Notes: generated by a model not told the origin, from the sequence alone. DNA of 64,000 nucleotides from Bryobacterales bacterium (GCA_022823865.1 JAJEHF010000066.1:1-64000), one strand, 5' to 3'. Shown: positions 8,865-17,552, numbered from the stretch's first letter. Program-made: numbers and translations.

Positions 8865-9733
8865 GCAGTCTCCTGCGAACCCAGAAACTGCTCCGCGATC
8901 AGTTTTCTCACGTATTCGGGTCCGAGTGCGCCGAGCGCTTGGACCGTGGTTCTGCGACCTATCCAGCCTAGCAAATCAGCGACTTCCCGACTTGTGCCGC
9001 CGGCACCATCGGCTAGGCATTGCGCGAGAGCTGGCCGTATGGCGCTGTCTCCAATCACAGTCAACTTAGAAACCATAGCTTCTACCAGTGCCTCCCAGCG
9101 GAACGCTGGCCGTAGTGCAGCGGATAGGTCTTCAACCCTACGGCGACCGAAGCACTTGTGGGCTTCCTTGGCGTAGCGGTGCCGCCACCAAGCTCTAGCC
9201 AGTGGACAGTCTAGGAAGGCCGTGCGGTTGGCGCGCGCCTCGATGACGCCGCCGAGGTGTCGGAGCACCGTGCGCACGCAGGCGTCCACCGGCTGCGGAT
9301 CGTCGCCCTTGAGCGCGCGAGCAATGAGCCTCTTGCCCGATTCGCCGTTCCCGCTGGCAGCGAGGTAGGAACTCCTGATGAGACCCCTCTCGATCATCTC
9401 AACGTGGATTCGCGTCCATGTCTCCGGGCGTGCAGCGAGATTTACAGGGAGATCCTCCCATGTGGACGCAATCACACACTCGGTGGACCAAGGAGGGTCC
9501 GATAGCTCTCGCTCGCTCAGAGGAGTATCCATGACTGGAGGCGTCTTGCCCTGCCGCAGCCCCCATGACTTCACTATCCGGCAAAACTCTGCATCGTCGC
9601 CTATGGCGAGATGAAGGAATGCGCGCTGCTCTTGGCCGCCGCGAGCGCCACTGTCACGCTTGGGCAGGAGGTTCTTCTGAGCCTGTTCAAGGCCCGGGCG
9701 GTCGATGGTCTCAATATCCAGCGGATCAATCAT
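8861..9733 (-). CDS. Uncharacterised protein, middle gene of thiolation-like operon
   Basis: A 290-residue protein with no family I can name. The ATG at 9733 overlaps the preceding stop by 8 nt and its own stop overlaps the next ATG by 4 nt, strong signs of translational coupling, so I prefer it to the longer reading from 9826. The sequence looks mostly helical and basic, has no signal peptide or membrane segment, and contains a Trp/Arg-rich patch near the middle (RAWWRHRYAKEAHKCFGRRR). The repeated helices toward the C-terminus might form an all-alpha scaffold. Its fixed place between the GHKL/272-residue pair and the sulfur genes argues for a structural or specificity role in the same complex. 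Confidence 0.7.
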   Translation of the reverse strand: MIDPLDIETIDRPGLEQAQKNLLPKRDSGARGGQEQRAFLHLAIGDDAEFCRIVKSWGLRQGKTPPVMDTPLSERELSDPPWSTECVIASTWEDLPVNLAARPETWTRIHVEMIERGLIRSSYLAASGNGESGKRLIARALKGDDPQPVDACVRTVLRHLGGVIEARANRTAFLDCPLARAWWRHRYAKEAHKCFGRRRVEDLSAALRPAFRWEALVEAMVSKLTVIGDSAIRPALAQCLADGAGGTSREVADLLGWIGRRTTVQALGALGPEYVRKLIAEQFLGSQETA

Positions 9734-10544
9734 CTGGGTTGGCAGTGAAGCTGAGAGGTCGTAGGCGGCTGGCGACTTCGTCTGGATTGAAGGAGTTGCC
9801 ATCTTCCCAAGTACCGAGCCCATCATCCACTAGCCGCCTGTGCAATGCACGCAGTACGGGGAACTCGCGCCAGCGGTCTGTGTCACCGAACTCAGCGTGG
9901 ATCAGCTCAAATGCTCGCGAGAGGCATCCAGTGAGGATTGAATCGCGATGGCGCGTCTTGTCAGGATTGACCATCCACCAAAAGAGTTTCGGATGCATTT
10001 GGACTATGAAGTGGAGTCCTTCACCCGTATTCATCTCTACCCGATAAGCGCCCTCGGAGAGTTCGTCGTTCGAGGCGAGGCGGATCAGGCTCTCCATCGT
10101 GGATGAGGTACGCCAAAATTGATCGTGGGCGAGGATGGTGCCAGGGGCCACTGAGACCTCGACATCGTGCCAGAGGTCGTGAACGCCATGCTGGCCGTTC
10201 AGCCTAACCGAAATGGGCTTGTCCAGCACCGAGATGACTAGCGGACGCACGTAAACCGGCGGAACAATCTTCTCGGTCTCCCAAGTAACCTCTTGTGTCA
10301 GCGTGATCTCACGACGTGGTTCGGCGATGTGTATTCGCCTGTATGTGGCGTAGGGCGAAGAAACCTCGGTGGCGAAGGCTGCCTCGCCGCGTTCGAGGAG
10401 GCCGACGACCAGATTGCTTCCGTCAACCGCATGGCGGACAGCCATGCCGTTGCCTTGCGGGAGGCGCGCGATGGCTGTGACGTAGGTACCGTTTACGTAA
10501 TCGAGGCGATCTTGGGACAAGACCGGATAATTGCCGTTCAGCAT
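9726..10544 (-). CDS. Uncharacterised 272-residue protein of the same operon
   Basis: No recognised domain. The protein starts at ATG 10544, 3 nt after the GHKL gene stop, and its last 8 nt overlap the start of the next gene. It is rich in beta-strand-like segments in the first two thirds and ends with a helical part (SRAFELIHAEFGDTDRW, then LRALHRRLVDDG). No signal peptide or transmembrane helix is visible and no catalytic motif stands out. It may be a subunit working with the GHKL ATPase, judged only from coupling and order. Confidence 0.7.
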   Translation of the reverse strand: MLNGNYPVLSQDRLDYVNGTYVTAIARLPQGNGMAVRHAVDGSNLVVGLLERGEAAFATEVSSPYATYRRIHIAEPRREITLTQEVTWETEKIVPPVYVRPLVISVLDKPISVRLNGQHGVHDLWHDVEVSVAPGTILAHDQFWRTSSTMESLIRLASNDELSEGAYRVEMNTGEGLHFIVQMHPKLFWWMVNPDKTRHRDSILTGCLSRAFELIHAEFGDTDRWREFPVLRALHRRLVDDGLGTWEDGNSFNPDEVASRLRPLSFTANPDD

Positions 10545-10547
10545 CGG

Positions 10548-12473
10548 TCAGTCTCCGTTGGTGGTGGCCGCTCGGCGAACCAGTTCGATCCGGAGGTTGC
10601 CTATGGACGTCGTAGGCCGACAGGGCAACCAGATGTCTAGCTCCTCAGCCGCAGAGGAAACGGGGCCGAGGAGCACTGCTCGGTTCCTGCCGTCATGATC
10701 AGGCACGTAGCCCTTCACCGGTTTGCCGCCGATTGTTGCGCCGGAGGTGATCTCGAGGAACTGATCAGGCTCAGGACTATCGCATGTCTCGTCTGATCCA
10801 TTAGAGATCACCACGCGGAGTTCGGCATTGAGGGCGTCGGCGAGGGGTTTGGCGCGCAAACGCAGTCCGCGGGTGCGCCGGACGGCGACGAAGCGAGCGT
10901 CGATGCGCTTGCCTTGGCGGCGGAGACGCCGTCGAGGACGGGGAGTGGGATTAGGATTCGGCGATGGACCTGGCGAGGGAGGTTCAGGCCTCGGTACCCG
11001 TTCGGGGGTACCCTGGCCAGCCGTAGCAGCCCGCGGGTTCTTGCGTACGCCGTCTCCCAGTACCTCGACTGAAAAGAATCCTGGATCGTGCTCTTTCGAG
11101 TCGATCTTCGGCACGAGCGCAAGCACCTTGTCGTGGAGTTCGTTGAAGAAAGCATCTAGGGCTCGTCGGTCAGCCGCGCCGCGCTTTTGCCGGGTTAGGT
11201 CGATGTCTATGTGCCTAGGACCCTCGAAAACACCAACCAGTCGGCAGGCTTCCTTTGCATTTAAGGGGTCCAGCAGCACAACGCCGTTGAAGGGGACCAC
11301 GTTGCGGTAGTCGGAGGCTCGGTTGTGCGGCACATCGTTCGTTATCCACATGCCGTTGCGGAACAACTGCAAGTGCGTTCCACCGGCGTCGGCCGGCAAC
11401 TCCCGGAAGTGGAACAGCACAGTGCCCGCGCTGGTTTCGATCTTGTGGCCATACTCGGTCTTGAGGGTCTCGAGCGTGTGCCACGCTTGGCGTCCGCTCG
11501 GTCCGATCGAGTTGCGGTCACGTCGTTCACGCTGCTTGCGGCCGGCGAGAATCCGCTCTACGACCTCGGCGTCGATGGTTCTCGGCGGCCTGTCAGCAGC
11601 GAGGAGTTCGACGGCCATACGTTTTTCGCGGATGGCGGGGGTGAAATGGGTCGCGACCACCGTCTCCACGATGTCAAGCACTTCTTCGTCGTCTTCGCAG
11701 CGGTTGAAGCGGTTGAAACCCATTACGCCGACGACGGATCCGGTTGCGAACTGCTGCTCGATCCGGTCGAGCTTTTTCTTTAGAAGCGGGATGCCAGATC
11801 CGTCGTAGAAGTCGAAACGGTCGAATAGGTGGTCTGTTCGGACAGTCCTAGCAAGGAAGCCGTCCTCGCCAAGAAGCTTCTCTTGGTAGAGATGCGTTGC
11901 GAGGATGGTGTGTCCTGATACAGTCCGCCCCTCGTGGTGAACGCCTCCGTAGAGGATATAGCGCGGGTCGGAAGCCGGAAACGACGTCATGTGGCCATTG
12001 CCATAGGATCCCGCTGTTGACTCGTCTGCCTTGCTGCTCTGGCCATCGCCGAGGAGGGCCTCCATGCCCTGCGCATCTAGGCCGATGCCGTTGTCCAGCA
12101 CCCACATGACGGGCATACGGTCTTTCTTGATGGCATCTTCCATAGCGTCAACCATGGCTTTGGACTGCGCCAAGTTGCGCTTCCTACGTTGAGTGTCGAT
12201 GGCGCACCGAAGGTGGTCGCGATACTGGGCAAGAGCCGGAACTTCCGCGGTAGCGACCTCATCGATCTCGAATACCACGCGGACGACATCGCGGTTTGCG
12301 GTCATCGCCGCATCAAGCGCGTTCTGGACCAGTTCCCGCACGATGGTGTGTGGATCGACGTTGTTATAGGCGGAAAGGCCAGACGAACGAAAACCATAGA
12401 ACTTTGCTGTGCGAATGAACTGCAGTTCAGCCTGTTCGCGTCGGCTCACGTCAACGCTACCCGCTTCAACCAA
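10548..12473 (-). CDS. GHKL-type (Hsp90/MutL/MORC-like) ATPase
   Basis: A 641-residue protein and first gene of the operon. The Bergerat ATP fold is clear: N box RELVQNALDAA (Glu47, Asn51, Asp54), G1 box DNGIGL (127-132) and G2 box GSYGNGH (155-161). No histidine-kinase phosphoacceptor domain is present. A proline-rich linker (about residues 480-515, PSPGPSPNPNPTPRPRRR) joins a small C-terminal beta-rich domain. Such ATPases act as nucleotide-gated clamps in Hsp90, MutL, topoisomerases and some defence proteins. The start is TTG 12473, supported by GGGAGG 7 nt upstream; a possible -10 (TATGAT, 12514-12509) lies just before. In this operon it takes the place where Dnd/Ssp systems have an SMC-like or P-loop ATPase. 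Confidence 0.82.
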   Translation of the reverse strand: MVEAGSVDVSRREQAELQFIRTAKFYGFRSSGLSAYNNVDPHTIVRELVQNALDAAMTANRDVVRVVFEIDEVATAEVPALAQYRDHLRCAIDTQRRKRNLAQSKAMVDAMEDAIKKDRMPVMWVLDNGIGLDAQGMEALLGDGQSSKADESTAGSYGNGHMTSFPASDPRYILYGGVHHEGRTVSGHTILATHLYQEKLLGEDGFLARTVRTDHLFDRFDFYDGSGIPLLKKKLDRIEQQFATGSVVGVMGFNRFNRCEDDEEVLDIVETVVATHFTPAIREKRMAVELLAADRPPRTIDAEVVERILAGRKQRERRDRNSIGPSGRQAWHTLETLKTEYGHKIETSAGTVLFHFRELPADAGGTHLQLFRNGMWITNDVPHNRASDYRNVVPFNGVVLLDPLNAKEACRLVGVFEGPRHIDIDLTRQKRGAADRRALDAFFNELHDKVLALVPKIDSKEHDPGFFSVEVLGDGVRKNPRAATAGQGTPERVPRPEPPSPGPSPNPNPTPRPRRRLRRQGKRIDARFVAVRRTRGLRLRAKPLADALNAELRVVISNGSDETCDSPEPDQFLEITSGATIGGKPVKGYVPDHDGRNRAVLLGPVSSAAEELDIWLPCRPTTSIGNLRIELVRRAATTNGD

Positions 12474-12718
12474 TCTGCAACCTCCCAGTGGACCAACAGG
12501 GCGGGACGATCATAGCTTGCACGATTCACCAATCCTCTGGACTTGGGGGACGACTACGGCGCATTTCCAGATGTACCCCCTCGCAGCACGGGTGAATATC
12601 GTCTTGACTCCTGACGGCTCCGTAGGTAACGAAATGCAACGTAGCCTAAGCCCGCAGATAGAACACTTTAGCGCACTGGCAGGCGAGCTACCGTCGGCCT
12701 TGTTTCGATGCCGCCATG

Positions 12719-12785
12719 GTGCGATCAGGGCAGGTGCATCACGACCATCTTGGTCTCGGTCATCTCTTCGACCGCGTAGCGCGGG
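12719..12785. repeat. Right direct repeat, in the intact aldehyde dehydrogenase gene
   Basis: A 67-nt match to 3753-3820, covering the last codons and stop of the intact aldehyde dehydrogenase gene. This copy retains the stop. With the left copy it brackets 8,898 bp containing the DUF262-HEPN and GHKL-PP-loop-desulfurase genes, in the same orientation, as expected for attR. Confidence 0.75.
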
Positions 12786-14140
12786 CCTTCCTTGCCGAAG
12801 CCGCTCTCCTTGAGGCCGCCGTAGGGCATCAGGTCGGCTCGCCACTGGGTGCCCCAGTTGATATGGATGTTGCCCGAATCGACTTCCTTGGCGAAGCGCA
12901 TCGCGTTGTCGAGGCTCTCGGTGAAAATCGCCGCGGACAGCCCGTAGTTGGTGTCGTTGGCGCTGGCGATGGCCGCGTCCACCGACTCGAACGGCGTCAG
13001 GCCGACGGCCGGCCCGAACAGCTCGTCGCAGGAAATACGCATGTCGGGGCTGACATCGGCCACGATGGCAGGCTCGACGATGGCCCTGTCGCGCTCTCCG
13101 CCGGCGAGCAGGCGGCCGCCCGTTGCGGCCGCGTCGCGGATCCACTCTTGCACGCGAATCGCGTCGTTCTCGCGCACCATCGGGCCGACGCGGACGTCGT
13201 CGTCGAGTGGATTGCCCGTCTGCAGGCCCTGCACGCGGGGGCCGAGGTTGTCCAGCAATTCGGAGTAGACCTTCTCGTGGGCGAGGATGCGCTGTGCGCT
13301 GATGCAGACTTGGCCGGCATTGGCGAAGCCGGTCGCCACGATGGCGTTCGCGGCCTTGTCCAGATCGGCATCCGGCAGCACGATGACGGGCGAGTTGCTG
13401 CCGAGTTCCATCGTGACTTTCTTCAGCCCCGCCATTCCGCAGATGGCCTCGCCGACGTCACGGCTCCCGGTGAAGCTGATCTTGCGGATGCGCGGGTCCG
13501 AGCACAGCTGGCGGCCGACTTCGCTGCCCGAGCCAGTCACGACTTGGATGGCCTCCGGAGGCAGGCCCGCGTCCAGCAGCACCTTGGCGAACTTCAGCGC
13601 CACCAGAGGGGTGTCCGTGGCGGGCTTGAGAATGGCGCTGTTGCCGGCCGCGAACGCGGGGCCGATCTTGTGGCATACAAGGTTGAGCGGGAAGTTGAAC
13701 GGAGTCACCGCGAGCACCACGCCGCACGGCACGCGCAGCGTGAAGCCGAAGCGGTTGCCGGCGGCTGGCGCCCCGTCCAGCGGCACGACTTCCGAGCCCA
13801 GCCGCTTGGCCTCTTCGGCCGAGCCGATCATCGTTTCCCGGGCGCGGTCCACTTCGAGGCGGGCCTCGGCGATGATCTTGCCCTCTTCGAGAGTGATGGT
13901 GCGGGCCAGATCCTCGAGACGCTCCTCCATCAGGGCGGCAGCCTTCATCAGCAGGTGGTAGCGTTCGTAGCCAGACAGCGCCTTGACGTTCCTGGCACCT
14001 TCCACCGCGAATGCGATGGCGCGGTCGATGTCGGCGCTGGAGGCGCGCGGCACGGTGTCGACCTCGCTGCCGTCGTATGGATTCAGGACCGGAATTGAGC
14101 CTGAGCCGCCGGTCCAGTCTCCCGCAATGAGCATCTCCAT
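12725..14140 (-). CDS. NAD(P)-dependent aldehyde dehydrogenase
   Basis: A 471-residue member of the aldehyde dehydrogenase superfamily that oxidises an aldehyde to the acid. Visible are the PFNFPLNL segment and KPATDTP of the cofactor pocket, the general base Glu245 in TMELGSNSP, and the nucleophile Cys279 in NAGQVCIS. Sequence style fits the lactaldehyde/phosphonoacetaldehyde/non-phosphorylating GAPDH branch, so the substrate stays open. ATG 14140 is preceded by GAGGAG at good spacing. Its 3' end is duplicated at 3753-3820, marking it as the probable insertion site of the accessory segment downstream. It is divergent from the ThyX-like gene. Confidence 0.9.
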   Translation of the reverse strand: MEMLIAGDWTGGSGSIPVLNPYDGSEVDTVPRASSADIDRAIAFAVEGARNVKALSGYERYHLLMKAAALMEERLEDLARTITLEEGKIIAEARLEVDRARETMIGSAEEAKRLGSEVVPLDGAPAAGNRFGFTLRVPCGVVLAVTPFNFPLNLVCHKIGPAFAAGNSAILKPATDTPLVALKFAKVLLDAGLPPEAIQVVTGSGSEVGRQLCSDPRIRKISFTGSRDVGEAICGMAGLKKVTMELGSNSPVIVLPDADLDKAANAIVATGFANAGQVCISAQRILAHEKVYSELLDNLGPRVQGLQTGNPLDDDVRVGPMVRENDAIRVQEWIRDAAATGGRLLAGGERDRAIVEPAIVADVSPDMRISCDELFGPAVGLTPFESVDAAIASANDTNYGLSAAIFTESLDNAMRFAKEVDSGNIHINWGTQWRADLMPYGGLKESGFGKEGPRYAVEEMTETKMVVMHLP

Positions 14141-14337
14141 GGTGCAGTTCTCCTCGCTCGCCGCGCGCCGAAACCGATCGTTGGCGCGAACCGAAAAGAG
14201 AATCTTCCACCGTTTCGCGCCCGTGTGTCAAGCCAGCCCAGGCTTCCCCGCCGGGCCAGCGGGTCATCAGGCTTGTACAATCGCAGATTCCCGCAACTCT
14301 TCGCGCTCGGAGAGGTCCTGCGGGCTGCCGCACGCCC

Positions 14338-15798
14338 ATGCCGCCCGACGCCAAGTCCGACCACCGCCGGGTCGTGGTCGTCGCGCCCATGCCACCGGAG
14401 AAGAGCGCCTATGCGCTCGCCCGCTATAGCCGCTCCCCTGACTCGATCACCGACAGCTTGGCTTGGGTCAAGGACCACAGCGCCGCGAAGTTTCTGGACA
14501 GCTTCTACTTCCAGTACGGCCACGCCTCGATCGCGGACCTGGGCCACTGCATCTTTTGCTTCGAGGGGATCTCCGAGCTGGCCGCGATCGAAATCGAGGA
14601 CGAGCAGCTCTGGGACGGCCAGGCCAAGTCCAGCCGCTACCAAGACTTCTCCAAGGGCAGGGTCATTGTCCCGGACGAACTGCGCGGCTCGCCCCTCGAG
14701 AGCGTGTATGCCTCGGCCTCCGCGGACCAGCTTCGCGCCTATCTGGAGCTGCACGCCGCGCTGATCGAGCCGCTTCGCGAAGCCAACCCCAAGCCGGAGG
14801 CGATGAAGGCCGGCGCGTACCGGCGCACGATCGAGGCGCGCGCGTTCGATGTGGCTAGGTATTTGCTGTTCACCGGCATCTCCACGAACATCGGGCAAGT
14901 GACCAGCATTCGCACGCTCGAGAAGCAGATGCGCAAGCTCGGCGTGTCCGACTACGCGGAGGTCCGCTCGCTGGCCGAGGAGATGCACGAAGCCTGCGCT
15001 GCCCCTCCGGCGTGCGGGCTGGAGGCCGACGGGCCTTCCGAGCCCCTGGCGCCCACGCTGGCCAAGTATGCCGACCCGGACACTTCGCAACTGCACTCCA
15101 GAGAGCGCGTGGCAGCTTGGGCTAGCCAGAATTTCAACCCTGGCAGCTACGCTGCGCCGCGCGACGTCGACCTCGTCCAGCCCGGTGACGCGCTGGACGA
15201 GTCCGTCGCAAGCTGGCTCTATGCCGTGACCGACCACCCCTTCCGGGTCATATTGGACGCGGTCAGCGGCTGGAGCGCGGCGCGCAAGATGGAGGTGCTT
15301 GACACCGCCTTGGAAGGCCGCCACTCGCGCGACGAGTTCATGCAGCCGTTCCGCAGCGGGTACCGCTACGTGTTCGACATCGTGTGCGACATCGGAGCGT
15401 ACCGCGACATGCACCGCCACCGCCGCTGCCAGCAGATCCGCCAAAGGTTCTCTGACCGCTTGGGCTGCGAGCGGCCGGAGCTGCTGGACGAAGCCGGGGT
15501 TGGCGATATATTCGACCGCGCACTGGCGGCGGCGGCGGCGGCGCGCGCCGCGATTCGCGCCGCGTCAGAGCCCGCCAGCCACTACTTGCTGCCGTTTGCG
15601 GCACGCTGCCGTTCGCTGTTCAAGATGGACTTCGCCGAAGCCGAGTACATCATCCGTGTCCGTTCCGGCGTCAAGGGTCATATCTCCTACCGCAGGATCG
15701 CTTGGCAGATGCGCGAGCGCATCCGCGAGGCCGAGCCTGACTTGGGCCGCCTGCTGCGCGCCACGCCTCCGTGGGAGGAGGACGCGTTGACGCGCTGA
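14338..15798 (+). CDS. Double-domain ThyX-like protein (FAD-dependent thymidylate synthase family)
   Basis: A 486-residue protein with two tandem ThyX-like halves. In the first, YGHASIADLGHCIFCFEGIS matches the ThyX helix, but the signature usually reading RHRxxSxNxxSxRY is reduced to EDEQL...SSRYQDF. The second half has FDIVCDIGAYRDMHRHRRCQQ in the same place. ThyX makes dTMP from dUMP with FAD and methylene-tetrahydrofolate; two divergent copies in one chain with both signatures altered make that activity uncertain. Such long duplicated forms occur in several phyla. The start is the ATG at 14338; the next gene, a HAD phosphatase, begins 6 nt after the stop. Confidence 0.75.
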   Translation: MPPDAKSDHRRVVVVAPMPPEKSAYALARYSRSPDSITDSLAWVKDHSAAKFLDSFYFQYGHASIADLGHCIFCFEGISELAAIEIEDEQLWDGQAKSSRYQDFSKGRVIVPDELRGSPLESVYASASADQLRAYLELHAALIEPLREANPKPEAMKAGAYRRTIEARAFDVARYLLFTGISTNIGQVTSIRTLEKQMRKLGVSDYAEVRSLAEEMHEACAAPPACGLEADGPSEPLAPTLAKYADPDTSQLHSRERVAAWASQNFNPGSYAAPRDVDLVQPGDALDESVASWLYAVTDHPFRVILDAVSGWSAARKMEVLDTALEGRHSRDEFMQPFRSGYRYVFDIVCDIGAYRDMHRHRRCQQIRQRFSDRLGCERPELLDEAGVGDIFDRALAAAAAARAAIRAASEPASHYLLPFAARCRSLFKMDFAEAEYIIRVRSGVKGHISYRRIAWQMRERIREAEPDLGRLLRATPPWEEDALTR

Positions 15799-15803
15799 AC
15801 CCG

Positions 15804-16454
15804 ATGTTGCGCGGCGTGATCTTCGACCTCGACGGGACTCTGGGGGACACGCTCCCGGTCTGCTATCGAGCGTTCTCCCGCGTCTTCGCCAAACGGCTCG
15901 GTCGCGAATTCTCCGACGCCGAGATCCACGCCATGTTCGGACCCAGCGAGGAGGGAATTCTGGCCCGGCTCTGCCCCAACGCTGCCGAAACGGCGCTAGA
16001 CGAGTATCTGGCCGAGTACCGGCTTGCGCATGCGATCTGCCCCGCGCCGTTCGAAGGCATCCCGGAATTGCTGGAGTCGTTGCGGAGCAACGGCGTGGAG
16101 CTGGCGATCGTGACGGGCAAGGGGCCGCACAGCGCGCGGATTTCGCTCGAAGCGTTCGGGCTGGTCGCCCGGCTCCCGGTGGTCGAGGCCGGATCCGCCG
16201 CCGGCGGCGTCAAGCCTGCCGCGATGCGGCGCGTGCTGGCCGGCTGGGGCCTCGCTCCCGGCGAGGTGGCGGGCGTGGGAGATTCGCCCTCGGACGTGCG
16301 CGCCGCCAAGGAGCTCGGCATTACGAGCGTGGCGGCCGCCTGGGCTCCGGGCGCGGCCCGGGACCGCCTCGCCGCCAGCCGGCCCGACTGCCTGTTCGAC
16401 TCGGTTCCGGCCCTGGGCGCGTGGCTGGCGCAGCGCACGGCGGGAGCTACGTGA
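15804..16454 (+). CDS. HAD-superfamily phosphatase, phosphoglycolate-phosphatase-like
   Basis: A protein of about 216 residues beginning MLRGVIFDLDGTLGDT, which carries the HAD nucleophile motif DxDGT. A helical cap follows, then motif II (AIVTGKG), a motif III lysine in GGVKPA and motif IV GVGDSPSDVRAAKELG. These are cytosolic phosphomonoesterases of the Gph/PGP group; the true substrate cannot be told. ATG 15804 lies 6 nt after the ThyX-like stop; a GTG at 15771 would overlap that gene. Its last 8 nt overlap the 3' end of the convergent queA gene. Confidence 0.85.
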   Translation: MLRGVIFDLDGTLGDTLPVCYRAFSRVFAKRLGREFSDAEIHAMFGPSEEGILARLCPNAAETALDEYLAEYRLAHAICPAPFEGIPELLESLRSNGVELAIVTGKGPHSARISLEAFGLVARLPVVEAGSAAGGVKPAAMRRVLAGWGLAPGEVAGVGDSPSDVRAAKELGITSVAAAWAPGAARDRLAASRPDCLFDSVPALGAWLAQRTAGAT

Positions 16455-17490
16455 TCAGCATGCAATCGCCGTACGAGTAGAAGCGGTACTCCTGCCCGAC
16501 AGCGTGGGCATAGGCAGCGCGCGTGAGATCCTTGCCCGCGAACGCCGCCACGAGCATCAGCAGGGTCGACCGGGGCAGGTGAAAGTTGGTCAGCAGGGCG
16601 CCAACCGCTTGAAAGCGGTGCCCCGGCGTGATGAAGAGCTCGGTCTCGCCGCGCAGGGGCCGGATCGGCCCCCCTCCCGCGCTCGCAGCCGCCTCCAGCG
16701 TGCGTACCGCAGTCGTGCCGACCGCCACGACGCGGCCTGCCGCTTGAATGCAAGCGGCCGCCTGGCGCGAGATTTCAAAGCGCTCGGCATGCATGGCGTG
16801 GTCTTCGACCCGTTCCGAGGAGAGCGGGCGGAACGTGCCGAGCCCGACATGCAGCGTGATCTGGGCGATCATCGCTCCCCGTGCCTGCACCCGCTCGAGC
16901 AACGGGCCGTCGAAGTGCAGGCCTGCCGTGGGCGCCGCCACCGACCCCGCCGCTCGGGCGAACACGGTCTGGTAGCGCTCGTGATCGGCCAGCTCGTCTG
17001 CCCGGTGGATGTACGGCGGCAGCGGCATGTGTCCGTGCTCGCTCATGAGACGCTCCACGGCCGTGCCGTCCAGGCCCGGAAACTCGACCAAGCGGACGCC
17101 GTCGGGCAAGCGATCCCCGATGCGCACCGAGACGCCGCCGACCTCCACCGCAGTCCCCGGCGCGAGCCTCTTCCCGGGCCGGACAAGCGCGCGCCACAGC
17201 CCCGCGCGAGTCGGGTCCGGCTCCAGCAACAGGATCTCGGCGGCTCCGCCTCCGGGCCGCCCCGGGGAGTCGCGGCGCGTTCCGAGCAGACGCGCGGGCA
17301 GCACGCGGCTGTTGTTGACGACCAGGCAATCGCCAGGCCCGACGAAGCGCGGCAGGTCGGCGACCATGCTGTCGGTCCAAGTGCCTGACCGGCGGTCGAT
17401 CGCCAGCATGCGGCTGTCGCTGCGCCCGGGGAGCGGGCGCTGGGCGATCAGCCGCTTGGGCAGTTCGTAGTCGAAATCCGCGGCGAGCAA
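16447..17490 (-). CDS. queA: S-adenosylmethionine:tRNA ribosyltransferase-isomerase QueA
   Basis: A 347-residue protein of full family length that adds the ribosyl part of SAM to preQ1 in tRNA, giving epoxyqueuosine. Diagnostic segments: FDYELPKRLIAQRPLPGRSDSR at the start (broken here by family-typical variation), the VNNSRVLPARL strand, MPLPPYIHR, RYQTVFAR and GSVAAPTAGLHF, and FHLPRSTLLMLVAAF near the end. The ATG at 17490 is the only sensible start. Other queuosine genes are not in the window. Convergent with the HAD gene and divergent from the response regulator. Confidence 0.96.
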   Translation of the reverse strand: MLAADFDYELPKRLIAQRPLPGRSDSRMLAIDRRSGTWTDSMVADLPRFVGPGDCLVVNNSRVLPARLLGTRRDSPGRPGGGAAEILLLEPDPTRAGLWRALVRPGKRLAPGTAVEVGGVSVRIGDRLPDGVRLVEFPGLDGTAVERLMSEHGHMPLPPYIHRADELADHERYQTVFARAAGSVAAPTAGLHFDGPLLERVQARGAMIAQITLHVGLGTFRPLSSERVEDHAMHAERFEISRQAAACIQAAGRVVAVGTTAVRTLEAAASAGGGPIRPLRGETELFITPGHRFQAVGALLTNFHLPRSTLLMLVAAFAGKDLTRAAYAHAVGQEYRFYSYGDCMLIT

Positions 17491-17552
17491 GCCCCATTCT
17501 AGGGACGGCCGCGCCTGCGGGGCGCCGCGGGCCGCTACCGGGCGGGCATTCC

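Noticed and set aside
12716-14098. A 460-codon plus-strand frame over the aldehyde dehydrogenase gene
   Set aside because: It is the complement of well conserved catalytic motifs and shows no domain of its own.
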